64,000 nt of DNA. Source: Marichromatium bheemlicum (GTDB lineage Bacteria; Pseudomonadota; Gammaproteobacteria; Chromatiales; Chromatiaceae). Numbering within the stretch: position 1 is the first letter of the stretch; the number at the start of each line of letters is the position of its first letter. The notes under the pieces were generated by a model that searched no databases, was not told the origin of the DNA, and was given only the letters and a program-made list of their open reading frames with translations. This document shows, one piece after another, positions 1 through 6,970 of the stretch. The position numbers were made by a program, and so were the translations under genes. The DNA lies in assembly GCF_012276755.1 (NCBI RefSeq), contig NZ_JAAXKX010000010.1, positions 1 through 64,000 on the forward strand, in the 5' to 3' direction.

Positions 1-26
1 CACAGGCCGTCGGTTACCGTTAAGGA

Positions 27-191
27 TACCGTTAAGGACACCCAGAGCGCCGGGAAAAGCCGGCAAGAGATTGGAGGTGAAAGCCCTCTCCCCGGAAAGG
101 TGTAGCGAACCGCCGGGACCCCGAGTCATGGGCCGGACTGTCCGCCAGGGCTATCGCATCTACCGTTAAGATCTACCGTTAAGGACACCCA
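27..191. repeat. 18-bp direct repeats upstream of the RAYT gene
   Basis: An 18-bp sequence (TACCGTTAAGGACACCCA) occurs at 27-44 and again at 174-191. Shorter copies of its first 10-12 bases lie at 15-26 and 161-170. They sit just before a REP-associated transposase gene, so they may be part of its recognised end sequence. That link is inference; the repetition itself is directly visible. Confidence 0.6.
146..160 (+). mobile_element. Solo end identical to the MITE terminus
   Basis: The 15 bases CAGGGCTATCGCATC match exactly the terminal inverted repeat of the two 290-bp MITEs at 5766 and 8469. No matching opposite end is visible nearby, so this is an orphan terminus. The CAGGG start and this sequence are typical of ISAs1-family ends (family knowledge). 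It runs directly into the TACCGTTAAG repeat. Confidence 0.5.
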
Positions 192-256
192 CTTACCGTT
201 GACGCTCCCGAGGCCCTCTCCTACGCTTCCTCCAACACCTCCAGCGGAGATGCCCC

Positions 257-1402
257 ATGACCCGTCCCCGCGCCTCGCTCGTCTCCTTGTCCGATACGCC
301 CTGGTATCACGTCGTCACGCGGTGCGTGCGCCGGGCGTATCTCTGCGGCTTCGATCGGTTGACCGAACGGAGCTTCGAGCATCGGCGCGGGTGGGTGGAG
401 TTGCGGTTGCGCCAGCTCGCGGGGGTGTTCGCAATCGATGTCGCGGCCTACGCGGTGATGAGCAATCACGTGCATCTGGTGGTGCGGGTGGATGCGGATC
501 GCGCCGCTCAGTGGTCGGATACCGAGGTGTTGCGGCGCTGGCGCTGTCTGTTCCGCGGGCCTGTAGTGGTGGAGCGGTTTCTGTCGCCTGCGACGCGGGC
601 GGGGATGACCGAGGCGGAGTTGGATCTGGTCGCGGAATTGGTCGCGACCTACCGGGCGCGGCTGGCGGATCTCTCGTGGTTCATGCGGGTGTTGAACGAG
701 TCGATCGCGCGGGCGGCGAATCGGGAGGACGGGGTACGCGGACGGTTCTGGGAGGGACGCTTCCGCTCGCAGGCGATCCTCGACGAGACGGCGCTGTTGG
801 CGGTGATGGCCTATGTCGATCTCAACCCGATCCGCGCCGGGATCGCGGAGACGCCGGAGGAGAGTGCGCATACCGGGATCGCGGCACGGATTGCCGACTT
901 GCAAGGGGATGGGGATGAAGCAAAAGCGGCGCCACAGACCCGGCAAGGCCCATCGCATCCACCCTCCTCTCCAGCAGCAACATCCACGGAACCCACGACA
1001 GACGTGCGTAGCGCTGAACTCTGGGAAGCTGCTCTCAACCGTTTACCACCTGCCCCACTGATGCCATTCGGCAACACCGCCGAATGCCCCGCCGTCATTC
1101 CCTTCTCCTTCGACAATTACCTGACCCTCGTCGACTCGCTCGGCCGCGCCCTGCATCCGCGCAAGCGCGGGTCGATCCCGGCCGAGCTGCCCAAGATCCT
1201 CACCCGGCTCGGCATCGCCCCCGAGCGCTTCGTCGAGCACGCGGGTTTCCTGCTCAAGGGCTTCGGCGCTGCGATCGGCGCACCGGAACGGCTGACAGCG
1301 CTCGCGGCACGGCGCGAATGTCGCTATCTGCGTGGGGTCCGACGTGCTCGGGCGCTCTTCGCCGATAACAGCGCACCATCCCTAACGACTGCGGCTGCAT
1401 GA
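257..1402 (+). CDS. REP-associated tyrosine transposase (RAYT, Y1/IS200-like)
   Basis: The 381-residue product opens with the RAYT signature region YHVVTRCVRRAYLCG (about residues 17-31). It has the HUH metal-binding motif HVH at 71-73 inside SNHVHLVV, and the probable catalytic tyrosine Y186 in AYVDLNPIRAG. RAYTs are single-strand nucleases that nick REP palindromes; they are usually single-copy domesticated genes. The C-terminal 180 residues extend past the Y1 domain and carry an RE/K-rich segment, common in the longer RAYT group. The ATG lies a few bases after GGAGATGCC. Short direct repeats precede it. The core motifs look intact, so the gene is probably functional. Confidence 0.85.
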   Translation: MTRPRASLVSLSDTPWYHVVTRCVRRAYLCGFDRLTERSFEHRRGWVELRLRQLAGVFAIDVAAYAVMSNHVHLVVRVDADRAAQWSDTEVLRRWRCLFRGPVVVERFLSPATRAGMTEAELDLVAELVATYRARLADLSWFMRVLNESIARAANREDGVRGRFWEGRFRSQAILDETALLAVMAYVDLNPIRAGIAETPEESAHTGIAARIADLQGDGDEAKAAPQTRQGPSHPPSSPAATSTEPTTDVRSAELWEAALNRLPPAPLMPFGNTAECPAVIPFSFDNYLTLVDSLGRALHPRKRGSIPAELPKILTRLGIAPERFVEHAGFLLKGFGAAIGAPERLTALAARRECRYLRGVRRARALFADNSAPSLTTAAA

Positions 1403-1523
1403 GGGCACTCGTCCTCGCCCGCGGGGGCATCGGCCTGAACGACCGGCAACCGCGCGTCCGGGGGCGCCCCTTCGACACCAATCCAACGACGACGGCCAAG
1501 GTTTCGATCCCGATGGCGCTCGG

Positions 1524-2360
1524 CTATCGCTCCACCGTCTCGGTCTCGACCGAGCGCGCCAGACGCAGCCCGAAGCCATAGTGGCGGATGTCCGGGCCGT
1601 AGCGGAAGCGGAAGGCGGAGCGGGCGCCGTTGGGATAGAGATACCAGGCCCCGCCGCGCGCGATGCGCATCGGCGTGCCGTCGCGCATGCGCTGACAGTC
1701 CTGGGTCCAGGCGCTGCCGTCGCTCGGGGCGCCGACATAGTCTGGGTGGGCGCAGTCGGCGACCCACTCCCAGACGTTTCCGTGCACCTCGTAGAGTCCC
1801 CAGGGGTTGGCCGGCTTGCTGGCCACCGGATGGGGCTGCTCGTGCGAGGAGAAGAGATGCCAGACGTGGCGGTTCAGCGCTCGCTCATCCTCGCCGTCGC
1901 CGAACCAGTAGTCGGTCTGGGTGCCGGCGCGGGTGGCGTATTCCCACTCGGCCTCGCTCGGCAGACGATAGCCGCCGCCCAGATCCGGGCGCTGGTTGAG
2001 CGCGCGCACGAAGGCCTGGGCGTCCTTCCAGGAGACCTGCTCGACCGGGTTGTCCGGGTCCTTGAAGTGGGACGGGTTCTCGCCCATCACCGCCTGCCAT
2101 TGCCGCTGGGTGACCTCGGTCTCGGCCAGATAGAAGGGTTGGGCAATGGTGACGCGGTGCACGGGCTGCTCGCCCTTGTCGCAGCGCTGGCGGATCGTGT
2201 CGCAGCCCATCTGAAAGCTGCCGGCCGGGATCAGGCGGAAGGTCATGCCCAGCGCGTTGGTGTCGGTGGCGGGCGGCGCGGCGAGGCTCGCGCCGGTGAG
2301 CAACAGGCCGACGAGCAGCAGGCCGAGCGGGAGGACAGATGGGGGCATCCTGGTGGTCAT
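1524..2360 (-). CDS. Secreted SUMF1/FGE-type (formylglycine-generating enzyme fold) protein
   Basis: The start at 2360 (MTTRMPPSVLP) is chosen because it opens a classic signal peptide ending near SLAA; an upstream in-frame ATG at 2426 would add a non-hydrophobic leader. The mature part has the FGE-sulfatase/PvdO fold hallmarks in order: GMTFRLIPAGSFQMG, ETEVTQRQWQAVMG, NPVEQVSWKDAQAF, YRLPSEAEWEYATRAG, GLYEVHGNVWEWVAD and RIARGGAW. These domains occur in formylglycine generators, in EgtB-like enzymes and in many secreted proteins of unknown substrate. I do not see the paired catalytic cysteines of true FGE in the usual C-terminal place, so sulfatase maturation is not claimed. The neighbours give no clue to a partner. 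Confidence 0.8.
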   Translation of the reverse strand: MTTRMPPSVLPLGLLLVGLLLTGASLAAPPATDTNALGMTFRLIPAGSFQMGCDTIRQRCDKGEQPVHRVTIAQPFYLAETEVTQRQWQAVMGENPSHFKDPDNPVEQVSWKDAQAFVRALNQRPDLGGGYRLPSEAEWEYATRAGTQTDYWFGDGEDERALNRHVWHLFSSHEQPHPVASKPANPWGLYEVHGNVWEWVADCAHPDYVGAPSDGSAWTQDCQRMRDGTPMRIARGGAWYLYPNGARSAFRFRYGPDIRHYGFGLRLARSVETETVER

Positions 2361-2700
2361 GGGTGTGAGACTGCGCGGGTACGAGGTTGGTGAGTGGGCC
2401 GATGCGGATCGGCCAAGCGGACCCAAGCGGGTACGACTTCAAGCGCGACCTGCCTGCTGGCGCGCTCGACCATGGGGCGAGCAGCGGCCGCTTCGCGGAG
2501 CAATGATTCTTGTCGGGATTATCGGCGCTTCTCGGGCAGTCTTACGCTGAGGTTTCGCAATCGGGCGCTGCCCTGCCCCGCTCGATCTGGCGCCGCGATC
2601 AGCGAATCACGGCGCCAGCAGCGGATCTCACCGCGCGGCTCACCCGACCGAGGCCCGCGCCCCATCGGATGAACCGCGCGTTTGGTGACGGCGTCACGCG
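2361..2700. other. Intergenic region between nifN and the FGE-like gene
   Basis: This stretch follows the nifN stop and precedes the FGE-like gene, both on the minus strand. It must hold the FGE-like promoter. I see no convincing ORF, tRNA, strong hairpin with a T-tract, or nifX remnant in it. Confidence 0.5.
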
Positions 2701-4032
2701 TCAGGCAGCGGCCCCCTGCTGCTTGATCCGTTCACGCGCGTGGTGAACCTCCGCCTCGCGCATCCGCTCGGCGGCATTGGCGATGTCGAAGAGGAAGTAG
2801 GCCCCGCCCTCGTAGAGCACGTCATTCTTCAGGGCGCTGCCGATCTCCTCATAGTTGGGGAAGCCGCGCATCACCGCGCGCTTCCCCACCCGATGCGCCA
2901 GGGCCTCGGTGTGGAAGTTGCCGATGATGATGTCGTAGTCGTCACACAGCTGCTCGGCATCCTCGAGGTCTCCGACGATCACCCGATCGGCCTCGATGGC
3001 GCCGAGGACCGGTGAGTCGACCGTGGCGATCGCCAGGGCGACCTTGCCGCCCACCTCGCGCAAGGAGGCGGCCATGGCCGCCAGGTGATCGGGCTCGGCG
3101 ACCAGCAGGAAGCGGGTCTGTCCGATGGAGAAATGGCTGTCGAGCATGGCGTCCTGCAGGCGCTTGCGCCAGCGCTCCACCACCGCCGGAGGGGTGTCCC
3201 GAGCGCTCGTCTCGAGCAGCCAGGCGACCAGCTCGTCGGTCCCGACCAGACCGCTCACATGGGCGAAGTGTCGATGCCGGATGGCCGGATTCTTCTTCTG
3301 CAGGGTCGCGCCGACGGGCTTGACCGAGGCCCCGACGGTGACGACCGTGCCCGCGTCCGCCAGCCCCTCGAGTTCGGCGACCGTCACCCCGCCACCGCTC
3401 AGCGACGCCTGTTTCTCCCCCAGGTGATTGTCGAGGGACGAGGACAGATCGGGCACGGCGACGACCTCGAAGCCGAATGCCTCGATGAACTCCCGCAGCT
3501 TCTCCACCTCGATCGGCTGCATGCTGACGTGGGGGACCAGGACGACCTTGCGCGCGTCGGTGCGCTCGCACGGCTCGGTGAGCTGCTCGATCAGCGCCTG
3601 GACGGTCAGGGTCCAGCCGCTCTCCAGCCCGCCCTGGTAGTCGGGGGTATTCACATAGACCAGGGGTGCCTCGATCTTGCTGGCGACGCCCCGAAGATCG
3701 TCCCCCTTGGTCTCGGTCAGCCCGGTGGTATGCACGCCGATCAACGCCGGGGAGACCTTGTCGCCGATGTTCTTGATCGACTCGGTGATGCTGTAGTCGC
3801 CGCCATCCAGCACCGCCGTCACATCGGTCACGGCGGTCGTCTGCAGGGCGATGGGCTCGCAGAAATGACGGGTGAACATCACCTTGGTGAAGCTCGCGCA
3901 GCCCTGGGCGCCGTGCATCAGCGGCATGCAGCGGTCGACGCCGAGGAACGCCAGGGTCGCGCCCATCGGCTGCGAGAGTTTATGCGGGTTGACCTGCAAC
4001 GGTTTGCCCGTCTTGCGTCTTACTTCCGCCAT
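2701..4032 (-). CDS. nifN: Nitrogenase FeMo-cofactor scaffold protein NifN
   Basis: NifN is the beta-like subunit of the NifEN scaffold on which the NifB-co precursor matures to FeMo-co. The 443-residue product opens MAEVRRKTGKPLQVNPHKLSQPMGATLAFLGV, followed by MHGAQGCASF with the conserved cluster-ligand cysteine near residue 45. GGDYSITESI, GVHTTGLTETKGDD and HTEALAHRVGK are also family-typical. The ATG at 4032 lies inside the 3' end of nifE, a 13-nt overlap that suggests translational coupling. The open frame continues upstream inside nifE, but that part is only a shadow. No nifX follows, unlike the common nifENX order. Confidence 0.95.
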   Translation of the reverse strand: MAEVRRKTGKPLQVNPHKLSQPMGATLAFLGVDRCMPLMHGAQGCASFTKVMFTRHFCEPIALQTTAVTDVTAVLDGGDYSITESIKNIGDKVSPALIGVHTTGLTETKGDDLRGVASKIEAPLVYVNTPDYQGGLESGWTLTVQALIEQLTEPCERTDARKVVLVPHVSMQPIEVEKLREFIEAFGFEVVAVPDLSSSLDNHLGEKQASLSGGGVTVAELEGLADAGTVVTVGASVKPVGATLQKKNPAIRHRHFAHVSGLVGTDELVAWLLETSARDTPPAVVERWRKRLQDAMLDSHFSIGQTRFLLVAEPDHLAAMAASLREVGGKVALAIATVDSPVLGAIEADRVIVGDLEDAEQLCDDYDIIIGNFHTEALAHRVGKRAVMRGFPNYEEIGSALKNDVLYEGGAYFLFDIANAAERMREAEVHHARERIKQQGAAA

Positions 4033-5390
4033 GGTGCCTTCCTGTCGACCAGTTCGAAGACCGGATTCTGCAGTGAGTTCTTGAGGTCCTCGGCGAGGAC
4101 CAGGAGCCCGTCGTAACCGCCGTAGCTCTTCTTCTTCTCCTGATTGACGTCGGTGAAGGCAATCCGCTTCTTGATTGCGGTATAGAGCGAGCGACCGCCG
4201 GCCAGGAGCAGATGGGCCCCGGTGTCGTCGATCACCTGCGCCTGCTGACTCGCCGGGCTGGTCATCAGGATGGCGTCCTCGCCGAGGTATTGACGCGCCT
4301 TGGCCTTGTCCGCCTCGGTCGACTTGCGCACCGAGGTCGCCACCACCTCGATGCCCAGGTCCTGTAACGCCGAGGCGATCGACCAGGACTTGTTGCCACC
4401 GGTGTTGAGCACCGCCTTCTTGCCGGCGAAGACCGCCCGGTAGGGGATCAGCGTCTCCTCCAGTCGCGCCTCCTCGCGGGCGATCAAGGCGCGGGTGCGG
4501 GCGATCAGGTCGGCATCGCCCAGCGCCTCGGCGATGGCCAGGATGCTGTTCGAGGTATCGGTCATGCCGTAGAAGGAGCAGGAGATCCAGGGAATCCCAT
4601 ATTGTTCCTCCATCTTGCGGGTCATGGAGATCAACGACTTGGCGCAGACGATCACATTGAGCTTGGCGCGATGGGCAGTGCGGATGCTGGCGATGCGACC
4701 GTCGCCGCTGAAGGTCGAGCGCACGCGGATGCCGAGCTCCTCGAGCAGATGACGGTAACGCCACAGCTCGCCGGTGTTGTTGTGCTCGCCGATCAGGTTG
4801 ATGTCGAAGGGGGTGGTGTCCTCCGGCTCCTTGGTCCCGATCAGGTGGCGCAGCACCGCCTCCCCGGCGATGCGGCTGCCCAGATTCTTGGCACCGACGA
4901 AGCCGGGGGCATGCACCGGCACGCAGGGCGTGCCGTGTCTCTCGCTGCCCTGCCTGCAGACGGCGTCGATGTCGTCCCCGGTCAGCGCGGTGACACAGGT
5001 CGAGTAGACGAAGACGGCCTCGGGCGCATAGTGCGTGATGACATGGTCGATCGCCTCGGCCAGCTTCTTCTCGCCGCTGAAGACGACATCGTTGGTGTTG
5101 ATGTCGGTGGCGAAGCCGGTCTGGGTCAGGTCGCGACCGGGCCAGCTCGTCGGCGTCAGACGCGTCTCCCAGGCCCCGCCGACGCAGGACATGGGACCAT
5201 GGATCAGGTGGGCGGCATCGGCGAAGGGAAACAGGGCGATCTGGGCGCCGTCGAGGGCGCAACCGCCGGTGGTGGCCCCAGGCGTGGGCGTGTTGCAAGG
5301 TCCTTTCTTGTGGCCCTTGTTGTGTTCGCAGGCGCTCTCGACGAGCAACTCTTTGATCTTCGGTTTTGACGACACGAGCAGGCCTTCCAT
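4020..5390 (-). CDS. nifE: Nitrogenase FeMo-cofactor scaffold protein NifE
   Basis: NifE is the alpha-like subunit of the NifEN scaffold. The 456-residue product has the NifE N-terminus (SACEHNKGHKKGPC, then PTPGATTGGCALDGAQIALFPFADAAHLIHGPMSCVGG). It also carries the bridging-cluster cysteine in VYSTCVTALTGDDID, plus GSRIAGEAVLRHL and NLIGEHNNTGELW. Length and order of conserved blocks are normal. It overlaps nifN by 13 nt and is the first gene of the pair. A GC-N10-CC signature 172 bases upstream resembles a sigma-54 promoter on this strand. The rest of the nif regulon is not in the window. Confidence 0.96.
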   Translation of the reverse strand: MEGLLVSSKPKIKELLVESACEHNKGHKKGPCNTPTPGATTGGCALDGAQIALFPFADAAHLIHGPMSCVGGAWETRLTPTSWPGRDLTQTGFATDINTNDVVFSGEKKLAEAIDHVITHYAPEAVFVYSTCVTALTGDDIDAVCRQGSERHGTPCVPVHAPGFVGAKNLGSRIAGEAVLRHLIGTKEPEDTTPFDINLIGEHNNTGELWRYRHLLEELGIRVRSTFSGDGRIASIRTAHRAKLNVIVCAKSLISMTRKMEEQYGIPWISCSFYGMTDTSNSILAIAEALGDADLIARTRALIAREEARLEETLIPYRAVFAGKKAVLNTGGNKSWSIASALQDLGIEVVATSVRKSTEADKAKARQYLGEDAILMTSPASQQAQVIDDTGAHLLLAGGRSLYTAIKKRIAFTDVNQEKKKSYGGYDGLLVLAEDLKNSLQNPVFELVDRKAPWRK

Positions 5391-5467
5391 TCAGAGGGTT
5401 CCGGATCGGCAGAATGGCCCTGACGGCGCTTCCCCCGCTTCTTCATCCATCGGTTCGAGAAAGTTGT

Positions 5468-5505
5468 GAGAAAAGGGACATTCTTCGATGAGAGAAAAGC
5501 GACAA
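5468..5505. repeat. Short direct repeat pair upstream of nifE
   Basis: GAGAAAAGGGACA (5469-5481) and GAGAAAAGCGACA (5493-5505) differ at one base and are 24 bp apart. They lie between nifE and its candidate promoter. They could be regulator sites or a remnant of an insertion-sequence end; neither is established. Confidence 0.4.
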
Positions 5506-5561
5506 TCGATCATCAATTTCCCCAGTGACGGCATTGAACGGCCCCGCATGTGAGTCTCCAT

Positions 5562-5575
5562 GCACGATCAATGCC
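5562..5575 (-). promoter_or_regulatory. Possible sigma-54 (-24/-12) promoter for nifEN
   Basis: On the minus strand the sequence reads CGGCATTGATCGTGCA: GG and GC spaced by ten bases, with partial match to the TGGCAC-N5-TTGCA consensus. It lies about 170 bases before nifE. I found no clear NifA site (TGT-N10-ACA) upstream. A 10-bp inverted repeat (5528-5537 with 5568-5577) overlaps it. Tentative. Confidence 0.35.
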
Positions 5576-5765
5576 GTTTTCAGCTCCTGCTCGATATCGA
5601 TGGCCCTTGGGGACCGGCGCAGGGATCCCGCCCCGGTCTGATCGGGACAGCTCCCCGCACACCTAGCCGATCTCTGCCCGTTCACCGGGCGACGAAAGGT
5701 GTCGCCGCACGGTTTCATTTCTCCTCGTCACACGCACATCGACCAGGCAGGCCGTCCGGCTCGCC

Positions 5766-6055
5766 CAGGGCTATCGCATCAAGCACCCCTAATATTCGAT
5801 TACGCTAATATTAGATATAATTCAAAGCGATAGGGGGTTCTGCACTCGTTGCTTAAGACGAGGTTTCGCCGAGGGCTCGCTTCTTGGCGCCATGATCAAG
5901 ACGAAGCCTCGCTCCAGTTGCGGATCTTGTCTTGCACAGTCCGAGATCTTTCGTGGGAATAAGGACGGAGTTTCGATGCACGATGGCGACAATAGACTGA
6001 TATCAAAAGATATTGGCATCTTATAATATTAGAGATCCTTGATGCGATAGCCCTG
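5766..6055. mobile_element. 290-bp MITE, ISAs1-like ends (copy 1)
   Basis: The element has 18-bp terminal inverted repeats (CAGGGCTATCGCATCAAG and its complement). It is flanked by a perfect 10-bp target duplication, CCGGCTCGCC at 5756-5765 and 6056-6065. Its interior is AT-richer than the surroundings and carries only a 65-codon frame with no transposase motif. It appears identical to the copy at 8469-8758. CAGGG ends with 8-10 bp duplications fit the ISAs1 family, so it is probably mobilised in trans. Confidence 0.9.
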
Positions 6056-6141
6056 CCGGCTCGCCCCCCCGGGTTCAAGCAGACGACCTGGAGCGGCCGT
6101 TCTCCCCACCACAGATGACATTCAATGGATGGAAGACACCG

Positions 6142-6750
6142 ATGAAACCAACCCGCATGTTGCGACGACTCTCCACACCCGGCGCCCTAGCGCTGATGCT
6201 CTCGGCGCCGCTGCAGGCGACCACCGAGCACGACAACGAGGTCTTCTTCGCCATCACCGGGGTGAAGAGCTTCGAGTTCACCGAGACCGGTCACTCGGTG
6301 AGCAAAGGGCAGCCCTACAGCGGCGTCACCTCCGGGGTGAGCAAGGACGGGGAAGAGGCGCGGATCGTGGTCAAGGCGGGACGCCACAAGACGAAGGCGG
6401 TGGCGCAATGGTTCAAGGACGCGGTGAACGCGGGACCGGGGCAGACCCTGGCGTGTGACAGCAAGGGCAACTTCCCCGACGAGCTGAACTTCGCCGTCGA
6501 GGGCACACTGGAGATGCAGATCGGCGACAAGCAGATCACCTGCAAGGACATCCTCATCGCCCAGGGCAGTTTCACCACAACCAACAACTGGTGGATGGGT
6601 GGACCGCAGATGCAGGGCGCTCACGTCTCGCTGAGCGGCGCCACGCTCCAGACCTGCTCGGCCAAGGGATCGCTGCTGCCGGTGGCGGTGGTCTTCAGCC
6701 CACAGACGCCCTGCGCCAATCACTTCAACATCAGCATCGGATCACTCTGA
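6142..6750 (+). CDS. Secreted protein of unknown function
   Basis: I do not recognise a family. From the ATG at 6142 the product is 202 residues. It starts MKPTRMLRRLSTPGALALMLSAPLQA, a good Sec signal peptide with cleavage near LQA-TT. An ATG at 6115 would put nine extra residues ahead. The mature part is mostly small polar and beta-prone residues with four cysteines (ACDSKG, ITCKD, QTCSAK, TPCANHF), consistent with a disulfide-stabilised periplasmic or extracellular protein. It stands alone, downstream of the MITE and upstream of a perfect hairpin. Its GC content matches the core genome rather than the neighbouring helicase gene. Confidence 0.7.
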   Translation: MKPTRMLRRLSTPGALALMLSAPLQATTEHDNEVFFAITGVKSFEFTETGHSVSKGQPYSGVTSGVSKDGEEARIVVKAGRHKTKAVAQWFKDAVNAGPGQTLACDSKGNFPDELNFAVEGTLEMQIGDKQITCKDILIAQGSFTTTNNWWMGGPQMQGAHVSLSGATLQTCSAKGSLLPVAVVFSPQTPCANHFNISIGSL

Positions 6751-6760
6751 GGGGACGGAC

Positions 6761-6790
6761 ACGTCCCGCCTCGGCATCGAGGCGGGACGT
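6761..6790 (+). terminator. Strong hairpin after the secreted-protein gene
   Basis: A perfect 13-bp stem (ACGTCCCGCCTCG) with a GCAT loop lies 10 bases after the stop codon. It lacks a T-tract, so intrinsic termination is plausible but not certain. Confidence 0.45.
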
Positions 6791-6970
6791 GCTCATGCGT
6801 CCGCTCGGCCAGGCCGACGAGGGATCAGAGAAAGAAAAGGACACCCAAGAAGAAGCGAGAACTTGGAGGCTTGGAGTGAGTTGTGTGTAAGGAGATGGCT
6901 TTGACTGACCGCGGATTCAGATGAAGACAAGAGAGTGCCAGTTACGTCCCGTGTGATCTGTGGCGGATCT

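Noticed and set aside
221-958. Long minus-strand frame opposite the RAYT gene
   Set aside because: Arg/Pro/His-rich shadow frame with no family features; the plus strand carries clear HUH and Y1 motifs.
1524-2426. True sulfatase-modifying FGE
   Set aside because: The fold is clear but the catalytic cysteine pair was not found, and no sulfatase gene is nearby.
4033-5298. Upstream extension of the nifN frame through nifE
   Set aside because: The extension is an Arg-rich out-of-frame reading of nifE; NifN homology begins at the ATG at 4032.
5580-5755. NifA upstream activator site (TGT-N10-ACA) for nifE
   Set aside because: No TGT and ACA with correct spacing were found; only a weak sigma-54-like signature is present.
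5822-6019. 65-codon frame in the MITE as a gene
   Set aside because: It spans non-coding MITE interior, repeats identically in the second copy at 8525-8722, and has no ribosome-binding site or known motif.
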